This document shows, one piece after another, positions 11,841-23,011 of a stretch of 64,000 nucleotides of DNA. Where the stretch lies: positions 496,001 through 560,000 of the forward strand of contig CP136493.1 in NCBI GenBank assembly GCA_032768795.1, written 5' to 3'. The stretch is from Tremella fuciformis (taxonomy: Eukaryota > Basidiomycota > Tremellomycetes > Tremellales > Tremellaceae). Made by a program: the position numbers and the translations under genes. The first letter of the stretch is position 1, and each line of letters begins with the position of its first letter. The notes beneath the pieces were generated by a model. The model did not search any database. It saw nothing but the letters and a program-made list of their open reading frames with translations, and was not told the origin of the DNA.

Positions 11841-12834
11841 GACGACTCGAGGGCTGGGCTTGGATGCGTCTATCGGGAACGATGGGAAAGAAGGGGAACA
11901 GGACAAGAATGGACAGACCTATGAGGGAGGGCGTATTTTGTATGCGCTTCCCAGGTCGAGCGACACCCATGGGGGTTTTGGGGCCTCTCCGGGGGCATCG
12001 GTCCGCGACGACCCAAAACTGCAATCTTCTGCTGCATGCTGGCATCTGTCTCGCGGCGGGAGGACCAAGGGGACATCGCAACGCGGCTAGGTTCAATCGT
12101 CGCTGCAGGTATTTCGAATTCCGCATGTGCCTGTTACTCGCAGGCAGAACATACCGAGGGCAGTAACCGAGATCTCAGGTGACGCAGGTCAGGTGTCGAG
12201 CTATCGTTCCGGCGGCAGGTTTCGATTCCCAGCCCACCACTTCCAGCGACATGCACCAGCCCCGCGCGAGCCAAAGCTTCTCGGGAAGAGCCGTGTGGGC
12301 TATTTCCTGAACAGCTGCCAAGTCAGACACCATTCCACAAATCACTAACCCCTTCAGGCAACCATCATTGACCCTTTCAGCCCTTTCAGCCGCAGCATCC
12401 GCCTGGGCCGTTTACGCCGACCCGCTTTCCCTCAACGTATGGGTCCCCGCATGTCACAAGACGTGTCTTGGTGCACTGTCGACGGGTTTACTCGGAATCA
12501 CCGGGTGAGGTCGGCCATTCTCAACTGCTTTCCAGTTGTTCTCTGTCTGCGAACAACGGGGATGCGTGTTGGATCAAGTCGGGCCCCGAGGGGCTGCGTG
12601 GGCTGTTCTCACGATGCTGGCGGGGTACGACCCAGCTGCCAGACGCCATGGGGCAACATCTCTCCGGTGATCGGGGAGGTGTTCGGGCATGTGCATCGCA
12701 TGATGGACCGATCAAACATGCGTCTCTCACCGGCTGAGCGAGACTTTGCATTGACAATGTCAGGACGCCTGACTGATTGCACTACCACACCTCGTCTAAT
12801 CGATTCTAGATCGCCACTGGAGCGTGACGTCTTC
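11841..12834. other. Intergenic region upstream of the MFS symporter
   Basis: About 1 kb between the 5' end of the MFS gene and the 3' end of the potassium transporter, both on the minus strand. Plus-strand frames of up to 134 codons occur but have no recognisable domain, and the longest runs into the potassium transporter stop. Probably promoter of the MFS gene. Confidence 0.5.
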
Positions 12835-15500
12835 TTAAATTGAAGCGGCCACCGCAACGTGCAGCACATCCGCAACAGCGGCGTTGGGCGCACTTGACCA
12901 GTCCGGGAACACGACCCTCGCGCGACCATAGAGGTCTTCAACCAACAGCCGCCTGACCCAGTCCCACCACCTATACGGTACCTGTCGCGAAAAGATCGAG
13001 TAACTTGGCACTACGTGCGTCACCAGCCCCGCCTCGGCCAGCTGGGCAATCTGTGCCGCCCGCTCTGGCGTTCCCGTGAGGAGGCGCTGTAGATACGGCA
13101 CGAGCTCGAGTATGGATGGCACGGCATGATCGAGGTAGCCAGCACTGCTGGTCAGCCCATGTTCTCGGCGTACGGGAGAGGAGGAAGAGGCGCACCGCAT
13201 GGTGACAGTGAAGAAACCGTCAAAGGTCCTGACTTTGGTGACGACGTATCTGTCCTCCAGCGGGACATGGGGTACGCCCACGACGCGCGTCGAGAGGAAG
13301 ATGACCACCTGTGGGAGGGCGGGATAGCGCCTGACAAAGCTCGCGAATCCGTGTGGGACACCGCGGCCCGCCGAATCGTTTCGGTAGAACAGGGCAATGA
13401 CCGGTACACGACCCAGCTCGGTGACGTTGCCATGCCCGCGCTCGACGTACACCTTGTGCATCCTCTCGCCACTGATGCTGGCCGCAGAGACCGGCCCATC
13501 GCTGGTCCCCTCCTCGTCGAGGTCGGTCGAGATGACCTGGCCAAGGCGCTGGGTGTTGTTCTGGTCAAACTTGTCTTCGAGCGTGCGGCCCCAATGCCAA
13601 AAGGACATGAGAATGCACAGCAGACCCCCGAGGCCAAGTGGGAACCACGCGCCGTGAGGAACCTTCTTCAATGACGCGCCCCAGAACAAGCCGTCGAAGA
13701 AGCCGAAGGTGAGCAAGAAGACTATGCCCAGGAAGTACGGGAGGCTCTTGACAAAGGGGATGGAGACGGAAATCAGGGTGGTCGTAACGAACAGCACAGT
13801 GGCAACAGCAAACTGCTCTCAGTCTTGGCAATATGAGTTTGACCAGAGACTCACGCCGTATGCGAGAGTCAGCGCGGCCGACGATCCAAAGCCACCGACA
13901 ACGGCGATGGTGCCGATCATCAATAGCCAATTGATGGGGCCAATATACACCTGTCCGGCGGTAAGAGTGGAAGTGTGCTTGATCCTCAGTGACGGGAAGG
14001 CGTCCATCCCGATGAGCTGGTGGACCAGCGAGAAGGTAGCCGTAATCATTGCTATGGTTCAGCCTTTCTTCCTACAAGGTGACTCGAAAACCTTACCCTG
14101 TGAGGCGATCAGAGTGGCGAGGATGGCAAAGACAAAGACGATCCAATAGAGGCCGCCACCCGTGTCACCCGGGATGGTCAAATAGAAGATGGACGAGATT
14201 ACGGAAGGGTCCGTGATCAGCCTCGCACCCTGTCCTAGATAGGCCAGCACGAGCATGGGGTACACCAAGAAGGAGAAGCCGATCCGGATGGAAGCCTTGT
14301 TGAACTGGCCGAGGCTGCTGATCAGCGTCCTACGTCGGTGTCGAGCAGTTTGTAGTTTGAGACCTACTTCGCACTAGTCTGTCAGTAGTGTGTCGAGTGA
14401 TGACTGCTAAGACTCACAACATGGCTTCGCATCCGGTGATGGCGAGCAAGACACCCGCAAGATTGTCGTAGTCCTTTGTGCGCACAAACCCTACCCATCA
14501 GCCACAATTGCAGGCGCAATAGCCTGTACCAACATAAGATAGCCCGGGACGGATCCCACGCGCGCCATATCCCAGGGAATTGGACAATGTTGTAAATGCT
14601 GCTTCGTCAGTGGCCACGACCGCAGAGCCCAGGCGAGCCCACCCAGTACCGCCGAGTAGCAGAAGCCAGATGGCCGTGACTGACGATAAGCATTACGACT
14701 CATCAGTCGCTGCTCGCAGGTACTGACTCGGCGCGAAGGCAATGGAGAGCTTGGCTGTGCCCCATCGCTGGATGAAGAACAGAAGCAGGAGGAAGGCAAT
14801 GGATACGGGCACGACTGAGTGCGTGATGCTCGGTTTGGCCACGGCGATGCCGCCTACCGCACTGGTGACTGAAACCGCGGGTCTTGAGATCAGCTGAGGG
14901 CACTTTCCCTCGACGATGAGACTCACGTCAAGACACCATCAGCCAATGTGAGAGAGGTGCCGAAGATGGTCCAGATGAACAAAGGCCATTTGAATCGCCT
15001 GAGCTTGTCCCGTCTGTCGCCTGTGCCGTGCAGCGAGAACAGGTTGGTCGGATACGTAGTCAGGCTTCGTCCGTCGTCGCGCGGCTCGCGAGTGGGGAAA
15101 AGGGTCATGAATAGTGCAAATGGTCCGCCTTCACCCGGACCAGTACCAAATTCGAGAGCGAATCCCACCTCCGCGAGTCAGTCTCCTAGAAGCAATGTTT
15201 CGAGCTGCTCACATATTTGATCAAGGGAATGATGGTGATGGACCACACAATCGCTGACACACCCCCGATGACATCCTCCCTGTCTGGCGCGTCCCCGCTA
15301 GCGGACCATATTCCGTTCAGCACGTACAGGGGCGATGTGCCAATGTCCGAGTAGATGATGCCCAGAGTCGAAAAGGCGAGTGCGAAGATCTTGACTCCGC
15401 GCAGCTTGAGCGGGCGGCGGTCGTACTTCTCCAGGTCGACAGAGGACGCATCTTGGGCCACCCCTTCTGGCTCCTTTTCCACAGGTAAAGCAGTGGCCAT
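12835..15500 (-). CDS. HAK/KUP/KT-family potassium transporter
   Basis: Several exons joined by short introns. The first exon has an acidic leader, then G-V-K-I-F-A-L-A-F-S-T-L-G-I-I-Y-S-D-I-G-T-S-P-L-Y, the signature of KUP/HAK transporters in helix 1. Later exons carry G-E-G-G-P-F-A-L, T-L-A-D-G-V-L-T-P-A-V-S-V-T-S-A-V-G-G and V-P-V-S-I-A-F-L-L-L-L-F-F-I-Q-R-W-G-T. The large last exon (from 13797 down) ends the membrane domain and gives the cytosolic tail with G-R-V-P-V-I-A-L-F-Y-R-N-D. The estimated 700-800 residues fits the family. It mediates high-affinity proton-coupled potassium uptake at the plasma membrane, typically induced under potassium limitation. Internal splice sites between 13.8 and 15.2 kb are approximate. 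Confidence 0.88.
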
Positions 15501-16713
15501 CTTCGTGGCAGTAGGATCGGGAAAAGTTTCTCGTTAGATGGGAGGCTGGGCGGTCTTGTGTTCTCCTAATCTGGCTCTTGTATTATGCGCCGGCTGGCTC
15601 ACTGTGTGATCTTTTCAACGAGAGGCTGGTTCCACGCGCGTTTCTTTCCCCAGGGTGGCGAGAGAACAGGAGGAGCTTTTGGCTTTATCCCCTCGAATCC
15701 CGTTGGTCAGCGGGTCAGTCGGGCGGGACGAGTGACGCTCCTCGAGAGCTTGCCGCAATGAGCGGAGCGCGAGGAAGGTACAAGTGACATTGCAGCCCGA
15801 CTACTCGGGATCTGATCTGAGCTCATGCTCATACAAAATCCCTCAGCACGAATTTGGGACGTAAGTATTCTGTACCGCCACTGACACTGCGCCACGTTGC
15901 GGCATGTTTGCATGGTATAAAGGCTCTCTCATTGTTGCGGGATTTTCACCGGATTGGAGTAGAAATAAAAACCTCATCCTGGACATTTGCATCCTGGTTG
16001 CGGGACTTGTTTCTGCCCTTCCGAGCGTGACCGCGCAGGTAGCAAGCTATAGAGCACGGGATGAGAGCATCAATAAGCGCAAATGTATCGATATTGGGGC
16101 CGAGAGCTTGGCTGTCGCACTCGAGACACATTGCGGTGACTAGTTATGCTGCCTCTGACACCTCTTTCAGACCGCCTGTCTCGCATTCAGGCGCTCTTTC
16201 ACCTCAGCTCGTCTCGGCGGGCACTGGACATGCGCTCCAATGTCCACCATCAACACTGGATGGTGCCCTCGAATCCAAGCTACGATGCCGCTGTCAAAAC
16301 GCTCTCTCGGCTGCATCCCTCTCACCCAGGAGAATCGCCATGAGGACATGCGTCCAATCGTGCGCGACTGAATTCCAGCCAGGCGCGGCCAGCGAGCTGC
16401 AAAGACCCCAAGAGCCCTATCGCCCTTGACCAGCTGCCAAATACACACTCATATCCCAGCTGTTAGGCTTCGTTTCCCCCCACGTGTGCTGCGTTCAGCC
16501 TCAGTCCCGAGCAAACGCTTGCGCCGTTATCCAGTCCGGGGCACGAAGCGCCCCCGGGCGCCCCATTAGCATCACGGTGGGACACATGGCATGAACCACT
16601 CCCTTCGAGGCTATCACCACAAGTGTGTCAGTGAACTTTTTTCTACCGCACTCGCCGAGTCTTCACTCCGATCTAGTACATCGCACCTTCCTGGTCAGCC
16701 CCACTCCTTACAT
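15501..16713. other. Intergenic region upstream of the potassium transporter
   Basis: Contains the presumed potassium transporter promoter. A plus-strand frame at 15904-16143 (79 codons) overlaps a TATAAA at about 15914 and includes a hydrophobic stretch I-C-I-L-V-A-G-L-V-S-A-L-P-S like the secreted proteins further right, but only internally and with no cysteine core. I do not call it a gene. Confidence 0.45.
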
Positions 16714-17042
16714 ATGACAGGACGATCCTCGCCGCGCTCGCCACTCTGAGCACTGTCGACTTCGCCTGAGGGCGCGTGCAACGTAGGCCATCAGTTGCTG
16801 CCCCGCATCGCTCTTCTTTGCAACCCTCTCATGCGAGGACAGCCACCAGGCGTGGTCCTACACAGACTCACTGCCGCAAGGCATCGTTCCCAGTCTACTG
16901 CTCCGGCTGTTGCGATTGGGAAGCGGAGAAAGTCTGGACTGTGAACATGTGGAACAAGCGCCTGAATCACGATGGAGATAGGCCATGCGATTTCCGAGAG
17001 CCGACTTTGGAGCAGCAAGCTTTCAGCCAGCTGACTGAATAG
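16714..17042 (+). pseudogene. Probable decayed member of the small secreted Cys-rich (SSP) family
   Basis: From an ATG at 16714 the DNA resembles the SSP signal-peptide exon (encoding I-L-A-A-L-A-T-L-S-T-V-D-F-A) but only after a frame change, and that frame hits TGA near 16769. Downstream in the same frame is C-R-K-A-S-F-P-V-Y-C-S-G-C-C-D-W-E-A, reminiscent of the SSP core C-x3-C-x-C but with compressed spacing, then a distant Cys and a stop at 17042. It lies directly upstream of the intact SSP run. The resemblance is weak and could be chance; it is offered as a relic, not a gene. Confidence 0.3.
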
Positions 17043-17487
17043 GAAGCGTGGCCTGCTCGACATGTATCTTCATGAGGCGAGATCAAAGGCACAGCTGAGC
17101 TGCCGTGGCGAGGGATTGGCTGCCGCTGGATCACAGGCTGAGCGTCGTTCGAGCTTCAAATCGCTCTCGCAGATCCACGAGCCGAGCCCATTAACACAGT
17201 TGGAGCATTGCTTCCGGGTGCTATTGCCAATATCGTGGGCCGAACGAGGACATGCCGGCGCTAGAGATCATGGAGAGCATCGCTTCCAAGGGTCAAGTGC
17301 CGCACCCACGTACGTCTGACCCTCCGCCTTAAAGGCGGTCACCTGTACTGACCGGGCGAGGCCAGAGGCAAAGACGACTCATCGCTGCTGTCCCCAAGCC
17401 CCGCATCAGCTACACTGAGGACCGATGAGCGCGAGACACAATTCGCTAACGAGACCACCCTCTCGCCAAGCGTACGAAGCATGATCT

Positions 17488-17706
17488 ATGGAGGTCCCTC
17501 ACCGGATCGTCGGGCTATTCGTGGCAGTCCTCGCAAATGCCGCCCCAGCGAGTGGAAGAGATCGACTGGACCTGGAGGGCGAGCAAGATCTCATCAGCGG
17601 CTCACCCGATTGGCTCTCCGGTGCGTTCGTCGAGGAGGCGTCGTCGCCGGCGCCGCTCTGTTTGTACTGTGCAGCATACTCGGACCACAAGCAGGAAGGG
17701 CGTTGA
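17488..17706 (+). CDS. Candidate short secreted protein with C-terminal C-x2-C
   Basis: An uninterrupted 72-residue frame. The first 20 or so residues look like a signal peptide: M-E-V-P-H-R, then hydrophobic I-V-G-L-F-V-A-V-L-A-N-A-A-P-A-S-G. The rest is acidic and small, ending P-L-C-L-Y-C-A-A-Y-S-D-H-K-Q-E-G-R. The terminal C-x2-C resembles the extra pair that follows the core in SSP-E, -G and -H, but the central six-cysteine core is absent and there is no intron. It sits 150 bp before SSP-A. It may be a truncated paralogue, an unrelated secreted peptide, or a chance frame. Confidence 0.35.
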   Translation: MEVPHRIVGLFVAVLANAAPASGRDRLDLEGEQDLISGSPDWLSGAFVEEASSPAPLCLYCAAYSDHKQEGR

Positions 17707-17853
17707 GTCGAGACTGCATTGCACCGAGCGTGCGCGGGAATGGGCGAGAACGATATTGTATAAATCATACGCTGTTCATGGTGGGACCTGCTCGCCCGCT
17801 GCCCCTCCTCATATCTTTCCTCGCCTTACCCAACTTCGAGCTCGAAGAGTGCG

Positions 17854-18244
17854 ATGAAGGCCTTTTCTCTGCTCGCCCTCATCTTGGCGACTGTCAATGC
17901 CACTGCCGTCATAGCCAGTTCCTCCTTGAAAGACAAGTCAGCCAGCTGCTTTGCTCGCTTCACATGGGCTACAAGCTGAATGCCTCACAGACGCTTGCCC
18001 GACCCCGACCCCACATACTGCGGCGATGATGATTCCACCGGAGTGCTCTGCCCAGACTGGTGCAACTGCGTGCCCATCGATCAGCCGGACGGCAGTGTCC
18101 ACTACACCTGTGTTGTGCCGGGCACCCACGACCTTTGCACTCTCGAGTCAGTCCTTTTCACGCTGTTGTGATGCATGCGCTGACACGGTGCATTACTACA
18201 ACAGTGATCGTCGAGGCCTCGTTATGAATGCTCGAGTCCAGTGA
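17854..18244 (+). CDS. SSP-A: small secreted cysteine-rich protein, 92 aa
   Basis: Three exons (introns 17937-17990 and 18147-18204, both phase 2). Exon 1 encodes a signal peptide, M-K-A-F-S-L-L-A-L-I-L-A-T-V-N-A-T-A, and a short spacer ending K-D-K. Splicing creates Lys-Arg at the exon junction, a possible Kex2 site. Exon 2 is the mature domain: Y-C-G-D-D-D-S-T-G-V-L-C-P-D-W-C-N-C, then cysteines in H-Y-T-C and H-D-L-C, six in all. Exon 3 adds a basic tail, R-R-G-L-V-M-N-A-R-V-Q. TATAAA lies about 95 bp upstream of the ATG and the shared 3' element about 80 bp past the stop. The protein is presumably extracellular; its role is unknown. No named family is recognised. Confidence 0.75.
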
Positions 18245-19139
18245 ATCAGTGAGCGAGCCCACGGCTCTGAGGCAATACTGTAGGTTCCTCGTCGGTCGGT
18301 GCCCGTAGTCAGTTCTCGTGCATAGTCCTCAGACTCTAGATTCTTGCCCTGGCCATGCATGTCGATCAGCTCTCCCCCACTCTCTCATTCCCTTTGTGAG
18401 CGCATCGGTGAGTGACTATGGATGACGCCGATGTCCTTGTGTGGCATGCTCCACGGCCACTCATGCACCCATCCGACCCGCGGATTGATTGATCTATTCT
18501 CGACCTACTGACCACACGTCGCAAGTTTGCCTCTTGGTAATTCCCAACATCGGGGGGGGCGCAGATTGGCAAGAACATTATCAGAAAAGGTTCCACGGCG
18601 CCAAGCCTTTCTCTGACGGTGACAAACGTGCCGAGGGCGCAACCGAGACGCGGATTGATGGGAGCGGGGCCTATTCCGCCCTCAGCCATGCGCATCCCGA
18701 GTCGGACCATGGTCTTATTCGTATTTACATGTCAAATGCAGCTCTTTTGCGGTGCAGAGATTGCCAACTGCGAGCAACGGCTCCACAACTTGGTCACCGC
18801 TTTCACGTAGCGGATTGTCTCGCCGGGGTCGACGTAGCCTCCCTGCTCGCCGTCATACCGCGTGCCGATGTCGCTCGAGATCTGCTCCCACGAGCGAGGA
18901 ACCTCGCTACGATACGGGGGCCGAGCTAGCGCTGTAACTGTCTCGGGCTCTGGTCACCGGGTGGGGGAACAGCAGATGTTGGGGACGTTGCCAACGGCTC
19001 GTAGACAGGGGGATCGTGGAGTATAAAGCAACGCCTTGGCCGGCTCCCTCTTCCTCACGAGCTCTCTCAAGTCTCTCTCTTCGAACGCTCCCTACCCGCC
19101 TACCAACGCACCAGCTCACTCACCGTTTCACTCGACAAC
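18245..19139. other. Gap between SSP-A and SSP-B
   Basis: Holds the SSP-A 3' element and the SSP-B promoter (TATAAA at about 19021). Frames of 60-146 codons on both strands lack signal peptides, cysteine cores or recognisable domains. No gene seen. Confidence 0.5.
18323..18367 (+). promoter_or_regulatory. Shared SSP 3' element (copy after SSP-A)
   Basis: Block 1 TAGTCCTCAGA followed 25 bp later by block 2 CATGCATGTCGATC. The same two blocks follow SSP-B, -C and -E. Position after the stop suggests a 3' untranslated or polyadenylation signal (inference). Confidence 0.5.
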
Positions 19140-19534
19140 ATGAAGGTCATCGCCGTCCTCGCTGTCCTGGCCTCCACCGCCCTCGCCATGCCCTCGCTCC
19201 TCGCCAAGTCAGTGCCCCTTAGCGACGCGAGGAGATGCTGACTGTCAGGCAATACTACGACGACATCGACTACTGCGGTCCCAGCGAGCCCGGCTACTCC
19301 TGCCCCGAGTCGTGCGTCTGCCAGCAATCCGTCAGCCCTGACGGCGCGACCTACTACGTCTGCACCGACAAGACGAGCGGCTACCTCTGCGAAGGCTGGG
19401 GCTACGGGTGGTGAGTTCTTTCCTCCTCTACCTCTACCTCGGCAGCGTATGAAATGCAGCGCTGACTAGACAGGTACAACAAGCGCGACCAGGGCCTGGA
19501 GGGCCGCGACATCACTGAGGGCAAGGCCCTTTGA
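19140..19534 (+). CDS. SSP-B: small secreted cysteine-rich protein, 96 aa
   Basis: Three exons (introns 19208-19248 and 19411-19473, both phase 2). The signal peptide reads M-K-V-I-A-V-L-A-V-L-A-S-T-A-L-A-M-P-S. The mature domain has Y-C-G-P-S-E-P-G-Y-S-C-P-E-S-C-V-C, Y-Y-V-C and G-Y-L-C, the six-cysteine pattern of SSP-A with near-identical spacing, so A and B are the closest pair. Here the exon junction is Lys-Gln, not Lys-Arg. Aromatic residues are frequent (Y-Y-D-D, Y-Y-V, G-W-G-Y-G-W-Y). Exon 3 gives an acidic, charged tail ending E-G-K-A-L; it contains N-K-R-D, another possible dibasic cleavage point. TATAAAG lies about 120 bp before the ATG. Function unknown, extracellular by prediction. 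Confidence 0.8.
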
Positions 19535-20716
19535 GGGTCAGCTTACAGCGAGCCTCCGTCCGCCTTCCTGCACAGCTGCTGGGGGAGGGTCCGGTGCCAT
19601 GGTCTCTCGTTTGCTTCGTTGATACGGGCTGGAAAGAGTCTATAGTCCTCAGAGCTGCTTCGAGTTTGGACTCGATATAACTCGTCATGCATGTTGATAA
19701 TCTTCTCGCATACTCTCTGGCCACGCGTTCCCCCCCGCTACTTACGCGAAACAAGTCCCGATCGTAGAACGTTGCACCGTGGGATTTACTTCCTGACCAA
19801 GCAGGGCGGGGGAGATTTCTGCCCAACCGATAATCTGCCTTGATCACCTACGTGCGATTGAAGCGGGCGTCGTATGAGGCTGTAGCCGCATGTGACACTG
19901 GAAACTTGCGTGCATGTACGTACGTGAGCACTTCGCCGGCGAATCCAGCCTGCCCCGCTATGTTTGCGGATCCCTTTGCCTGGTCAAACCGACACGTAGC
20001 TTCACTCCGCTGGCCCGCCAAGCATGAGTCGACAGTCTGATTTCTCGCTGGTACAGACGCCCCCGTACGATCGGGGCTACCGTATATGAACGTCATCACT
20101 CCCCCATGTACCATCACGATCGGAAGTAGTAGGCGCAAGGCTGTACATAGCCGGCACCGATGACCCGTGCGTCGTGGTTTCTTTTGACCTGATTCCTGCG
20201 GAAGCTGGTCAGCGAATCTGACTCCCGGCATCTTGCGGCACATGCGCTCTGCTGGAGTCACCGGTCAGCAGGAATAACTGCGTCCGAGGCGACTACGCCC
20301 CGAATGCCACAGCGGGCGAAAGTGAGAGTCGCACTCGATCAGCGGCACATACAATAGTCGCAGGTCACGTCAACCCGGTATCTCATGGTCCTCGTCGTTT
20401 GTGCGGCACCTAGATCGCTTCTCCGCCCGCTCCACAAATCAGCCACACTGGCGCAAGTAGAGCGCTGCCGAGACGCTGCCAACTCGGCGGGCATGCGCGT
20501 CGGGCGGTGACCTGATAAGCAGATAAACGCGAGGTGACACGACGACCGAAAATGCCGACGACTCGCGAGTATATAGAGCCCGCATGTTGGCCTCCATCAT
20601 CTTCACGACTGCTACTCTCTACTCTCCCCGTTACTCTTGCTCCCGGGGCAGTCTCCAGGTCAAGCAACCCTCGATACACTCTGCAGCCCGCCGTTCTATC
20701 TGGACATCGCCTCGTC
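19535..20716. other. Gap between SSP-B and SSP-C
   Basis: Contains the SSP-B 3' element near its left end and a TATATAGA promoter motif for SSP-C at about 20571. Minus-strand frames of 111-137 codons occur but show no domain, start context or splice pattern that persuades me. Confidence 0.5.
19643..19703 (+). promoter_or_regulatory. Shared SSP 3' element (copy after SSP-B)
   Basis: TAGTCCTCAGA followed 37 bp later by CATGCATGTTGATAATC, starting about 110 bp past the SSP-B stop. Confidence 0.5.
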
Positions 20717-21105
20717 ATGAAAGCCTTTCTCCTCCTTGCTCTCCTCGCTGGCATCGTCGCCTCTCCCGGCCCCGCCATATACTCCAAGTGAGCTCGAGCT
20801 TCGTCTCTTGGTTGTCTCCTATCCGCATGGTCACGATACTGAATCTCAGGCGTGACCTATTTTGCGATCCCGAAGACCCCTCTCCCTGCCCGGGGGATTG
20901 CGAATGCACCGTGTTGCCACTCCTCGGTGTCGGAGTTTGCTTTGAACCTGGACCGGACCTCCTGGACTGCATTCTGGAACCGCCGTGCGTCACTCTTGTC
21001 TCCAACAGCGTAGAGAAGGTACTTATGACCAGTCCCACCGCAAGTGCCAGTACCACCAGTACCGCGCCCGGTGTCGGTGCGACGGCTTCGGTTTCAGTGG
21101 CTTGA
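20717..21105 (+). CDS. SSP-C: small secreted cysteine-rich protein with Ser/Thr-rich tail, 108 aa
   Basis: Two exons (intron 20788-20849, phase 2). Signal peptide M-K-A-F-L-L-L-A-L-L-A-G-I-V-A-S-P-G. The junction forms S-K-R-D, again a Lys-Arg pair. The core is F-C-D-P-E-D-P-S-P-C-P-G-D-C-E-C, then G-V-C, L-D-C and P-P-C. Instead of splicing to a third exon, the frame runs on through a tail rich in Ser, Thr and Ala (T-S-P-T-A-S-A-S-T-T-S-T-A-P), a likely O-glycosylation region, ending V-S-V-A. A possible GT donor after E-P-P could create an alternative C-terminus, but no comfortable acceptor was found. The acidic core and neutral tail set it apart from A and B. Function unknown. Confidence 0.75.
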
Positions 21106-21800
21106 GCGCCGTTGCTTCGCTTCTGCCCTCGTGGCGTCTGCCGTCTCTTGATAGTCGTCCAGTTTGACCCGTCTATAGTCCTGAAGAAGCTTCATATGCC
21201 TCGACATGAATGTACATCTCCTCCCCGCCCTCCGTGACCTTGCTGGCAAGGCAGATCCATTCGCCATTGCCACACACTGTTGGGCCACCTTGAAGGGTAG
21301 ACGTTCCACGCTCAAGTAGGTTTCACCTGATGTGCCGAATGAAGGCCAGCGCATGCAGAATCCCCTCGTATACTGCCGCGCCGCGGCCTTGCGGAGTGAA
21401 GAGGCCCTGGACGTGGACCTCAGTCCCGCAATGGGTACAGGTGTCTGCCATCTTTACGGTGAGGTCGTAGCCACCTGTGGGATGAGGTGACGACCGACCA
21501 CTTCCGGTACCATGAGGGGAGCATGTCCTCTGTGTGCGAAACGCACAAGTTGTCGTACTGCTGCTTGACCCTTCCCATGCCAATCAATCCACGCACCGCT
21601 TTCGCCCATGCGAGCCGATGTGCGGAAGGGGCCGATCTATGTTTGCCTTGCCCCACGTTGGTCACCAGACCACTCCGCCTGCTGCCGAGGCCAAGGCCTT
21701 CATCTGTGTGGCCGAGACCCCGAACGTGTGCTCATTCAGTCCACCTACCAGCAGGCTCCACCTACCAGCAGGCATGGTAAGATGTCAGATATCCTCCGCA
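21106..21800. other. Gap between SSP-C and SSP-D
   Basis: Contains the SSP-C 3' element and the SSP-D promoter region, with a short duplicated stretch (CCACCTACCAGCAGG twice, about 21740-21775). Frames of 80-97 codons on both strands lack recognisable features. Confidence 0.5.
21176..21218 (+). promoter_or_regulatory. Shared SSP 3' element (copy after SSP-C)
   Basis: TAGTCCTGAAGAAGC then CATGAATGTACATCTCC, about 70 bp past the SSP-C stop. Confidence 0.5.
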
Positions 21801-22168
21801 ATGCGCACCGCTCTGCTCACACTCCTCGTTTTCGCAGCCGGGTCAGGCCTTGTTGCGCCGGGGTCCACTATCATGTGAGATGGTCAGAGTCCCCGACTTG
21901 AGACGCCTAACCAGTGCAGCATTCGCAATAATGACTGCAACCCTTTCCAGGATACCGACACATGTGGCCCCGGCTGCAATTGTGTACTGGTCCCACTGGG
22001 CGTTTCAAATGTGTATGGGGTGTGCGTGACGCCCGAGAACAACCCGTGCGGTTCCAGCGCGACGTGAGTGCTCCACCTCTCCATGACCACGCATGCCCCT
22101 GACACCACAGCCAGCCTGGATACGACAGAGGCATTCCTCACGACGTATATGTGGAGATTCGGGGTTGA
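21801..22168 (+). CDS. SSP-D: small secreted cysteine-rich protein, 91 aa
   Basis: Three exons (introns 21875-21919 and 22064-22110, both phase 2). Signal peptide M-R-T-A-L-L-T-L-L-V-F-A-A-G-S-G-L-V-A. The core is D-C-N-P-F-Q-D-T-D-T-C-G-P-G-C-N-C, then Y-G-V-C and N-P-C: six cysteines, with Gly in place of the Pro that follows C2 in most paralogues. The junction residues are Ile-Ile, so no dibasic site is present at the splice point. The tail, T-Q-P-G-Y-D-R-G-I-P-H-D, is unlike those of A, B or E. This is the most diverged intact member in the first run. The TAGTCCT element of its neighbours was not found downstream. Confidence 0.65.
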
Positions 22169-23011
22169 TGGGTCTAGCGTGACAAGCTAAGGGACGTCAT
22201 TCAGCCATTCCATTGTAATAGATGCGTGCAGTCTCATACTTTCCCCATGAGGTGAAGCACGGCTCATTCCCGCGCTCTCAGGAGCTTTTGGTTACAATAG
22301 AGTGACCCTCAGATAGTTCCCGCAAGAGATGATCTGACTGGGGAGACCGATTCGACCTGTTCCTTGACAAGGTCGTCCCCTCTGACCCATGGTTCCGGTT
22401 CGCATTGCCAACCTACCATGAGATTCCCAATTGCTCGGGCGCGATGTTGCCTCGCCGCGGGCGAGAAGGCGATCGTTCCGCACTCGCTGTGCTGAGCGAT
22501 AGAATATCGAAAAGAGTGCCTTTTATTGACCGCTTGACAAATCAGGCCGGCCTGAGCTACAGCCGAGGGGCGAGTTCCTGATCAGCATCGCACACTTCGC
22601 CCCACATAGGAGCCCCGTGTGCGCACGCACAGTTTTTCACATTGTCAGCCGTACATCAGCTGTATCAAGGGTCGCCAGAATTCGTGCTAACGCTCGAGGT
22701 CTCGGCCTCGGCCCCAATGTAGTCTCGTACGTTGCAGAGCCAATGATCAAGCTATTTCCTCTCAGAGGATCGCCCCGGGGCGACGCCCAGCGCTGAGCGT
22801 GCTACGTCCTATCTTGGACAAGAAGTTATTCACTGGCGGAGTGATTTCCGTTCACTGCTTCTTCCGGTCCGGGGGCCGGCGGAAGCCTGCAGTCAGTAGC
22901 TATGTATTTGAAGGCTCTTGTCAGATGTCAGATCCCATCCCCATCCCCATAGCCCCATTTAGTCTCTCACAGCTCTTGACCTCCGCGCTTCGCGTCACTT
23001 CTGACTCCATC
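22169..23011. other. Gap between SSP-D and SSP-E
   Basis: No convincing gene. The right end is the SSP-E promoter, including a CCCATCCCCATCCCCAT triple repeat at about 22935-22950. Confidence 0.5.

Noticed and set aside
12439..12843. 134-codon plus-strand frame upstream of the MFS symporter
   Set aside because: It has no recognisable domain, runs into the end of the potassium transporter and has no supporting splice or promoter features.
15904..16143. Possible secreted protein with a hydrophobic stretch after a TATAAA
   Set aside because: The hydrophobic part is internal to the frame, the ATG overlaps the TATA box and only the last few residues hold cysteines; no SSP core.
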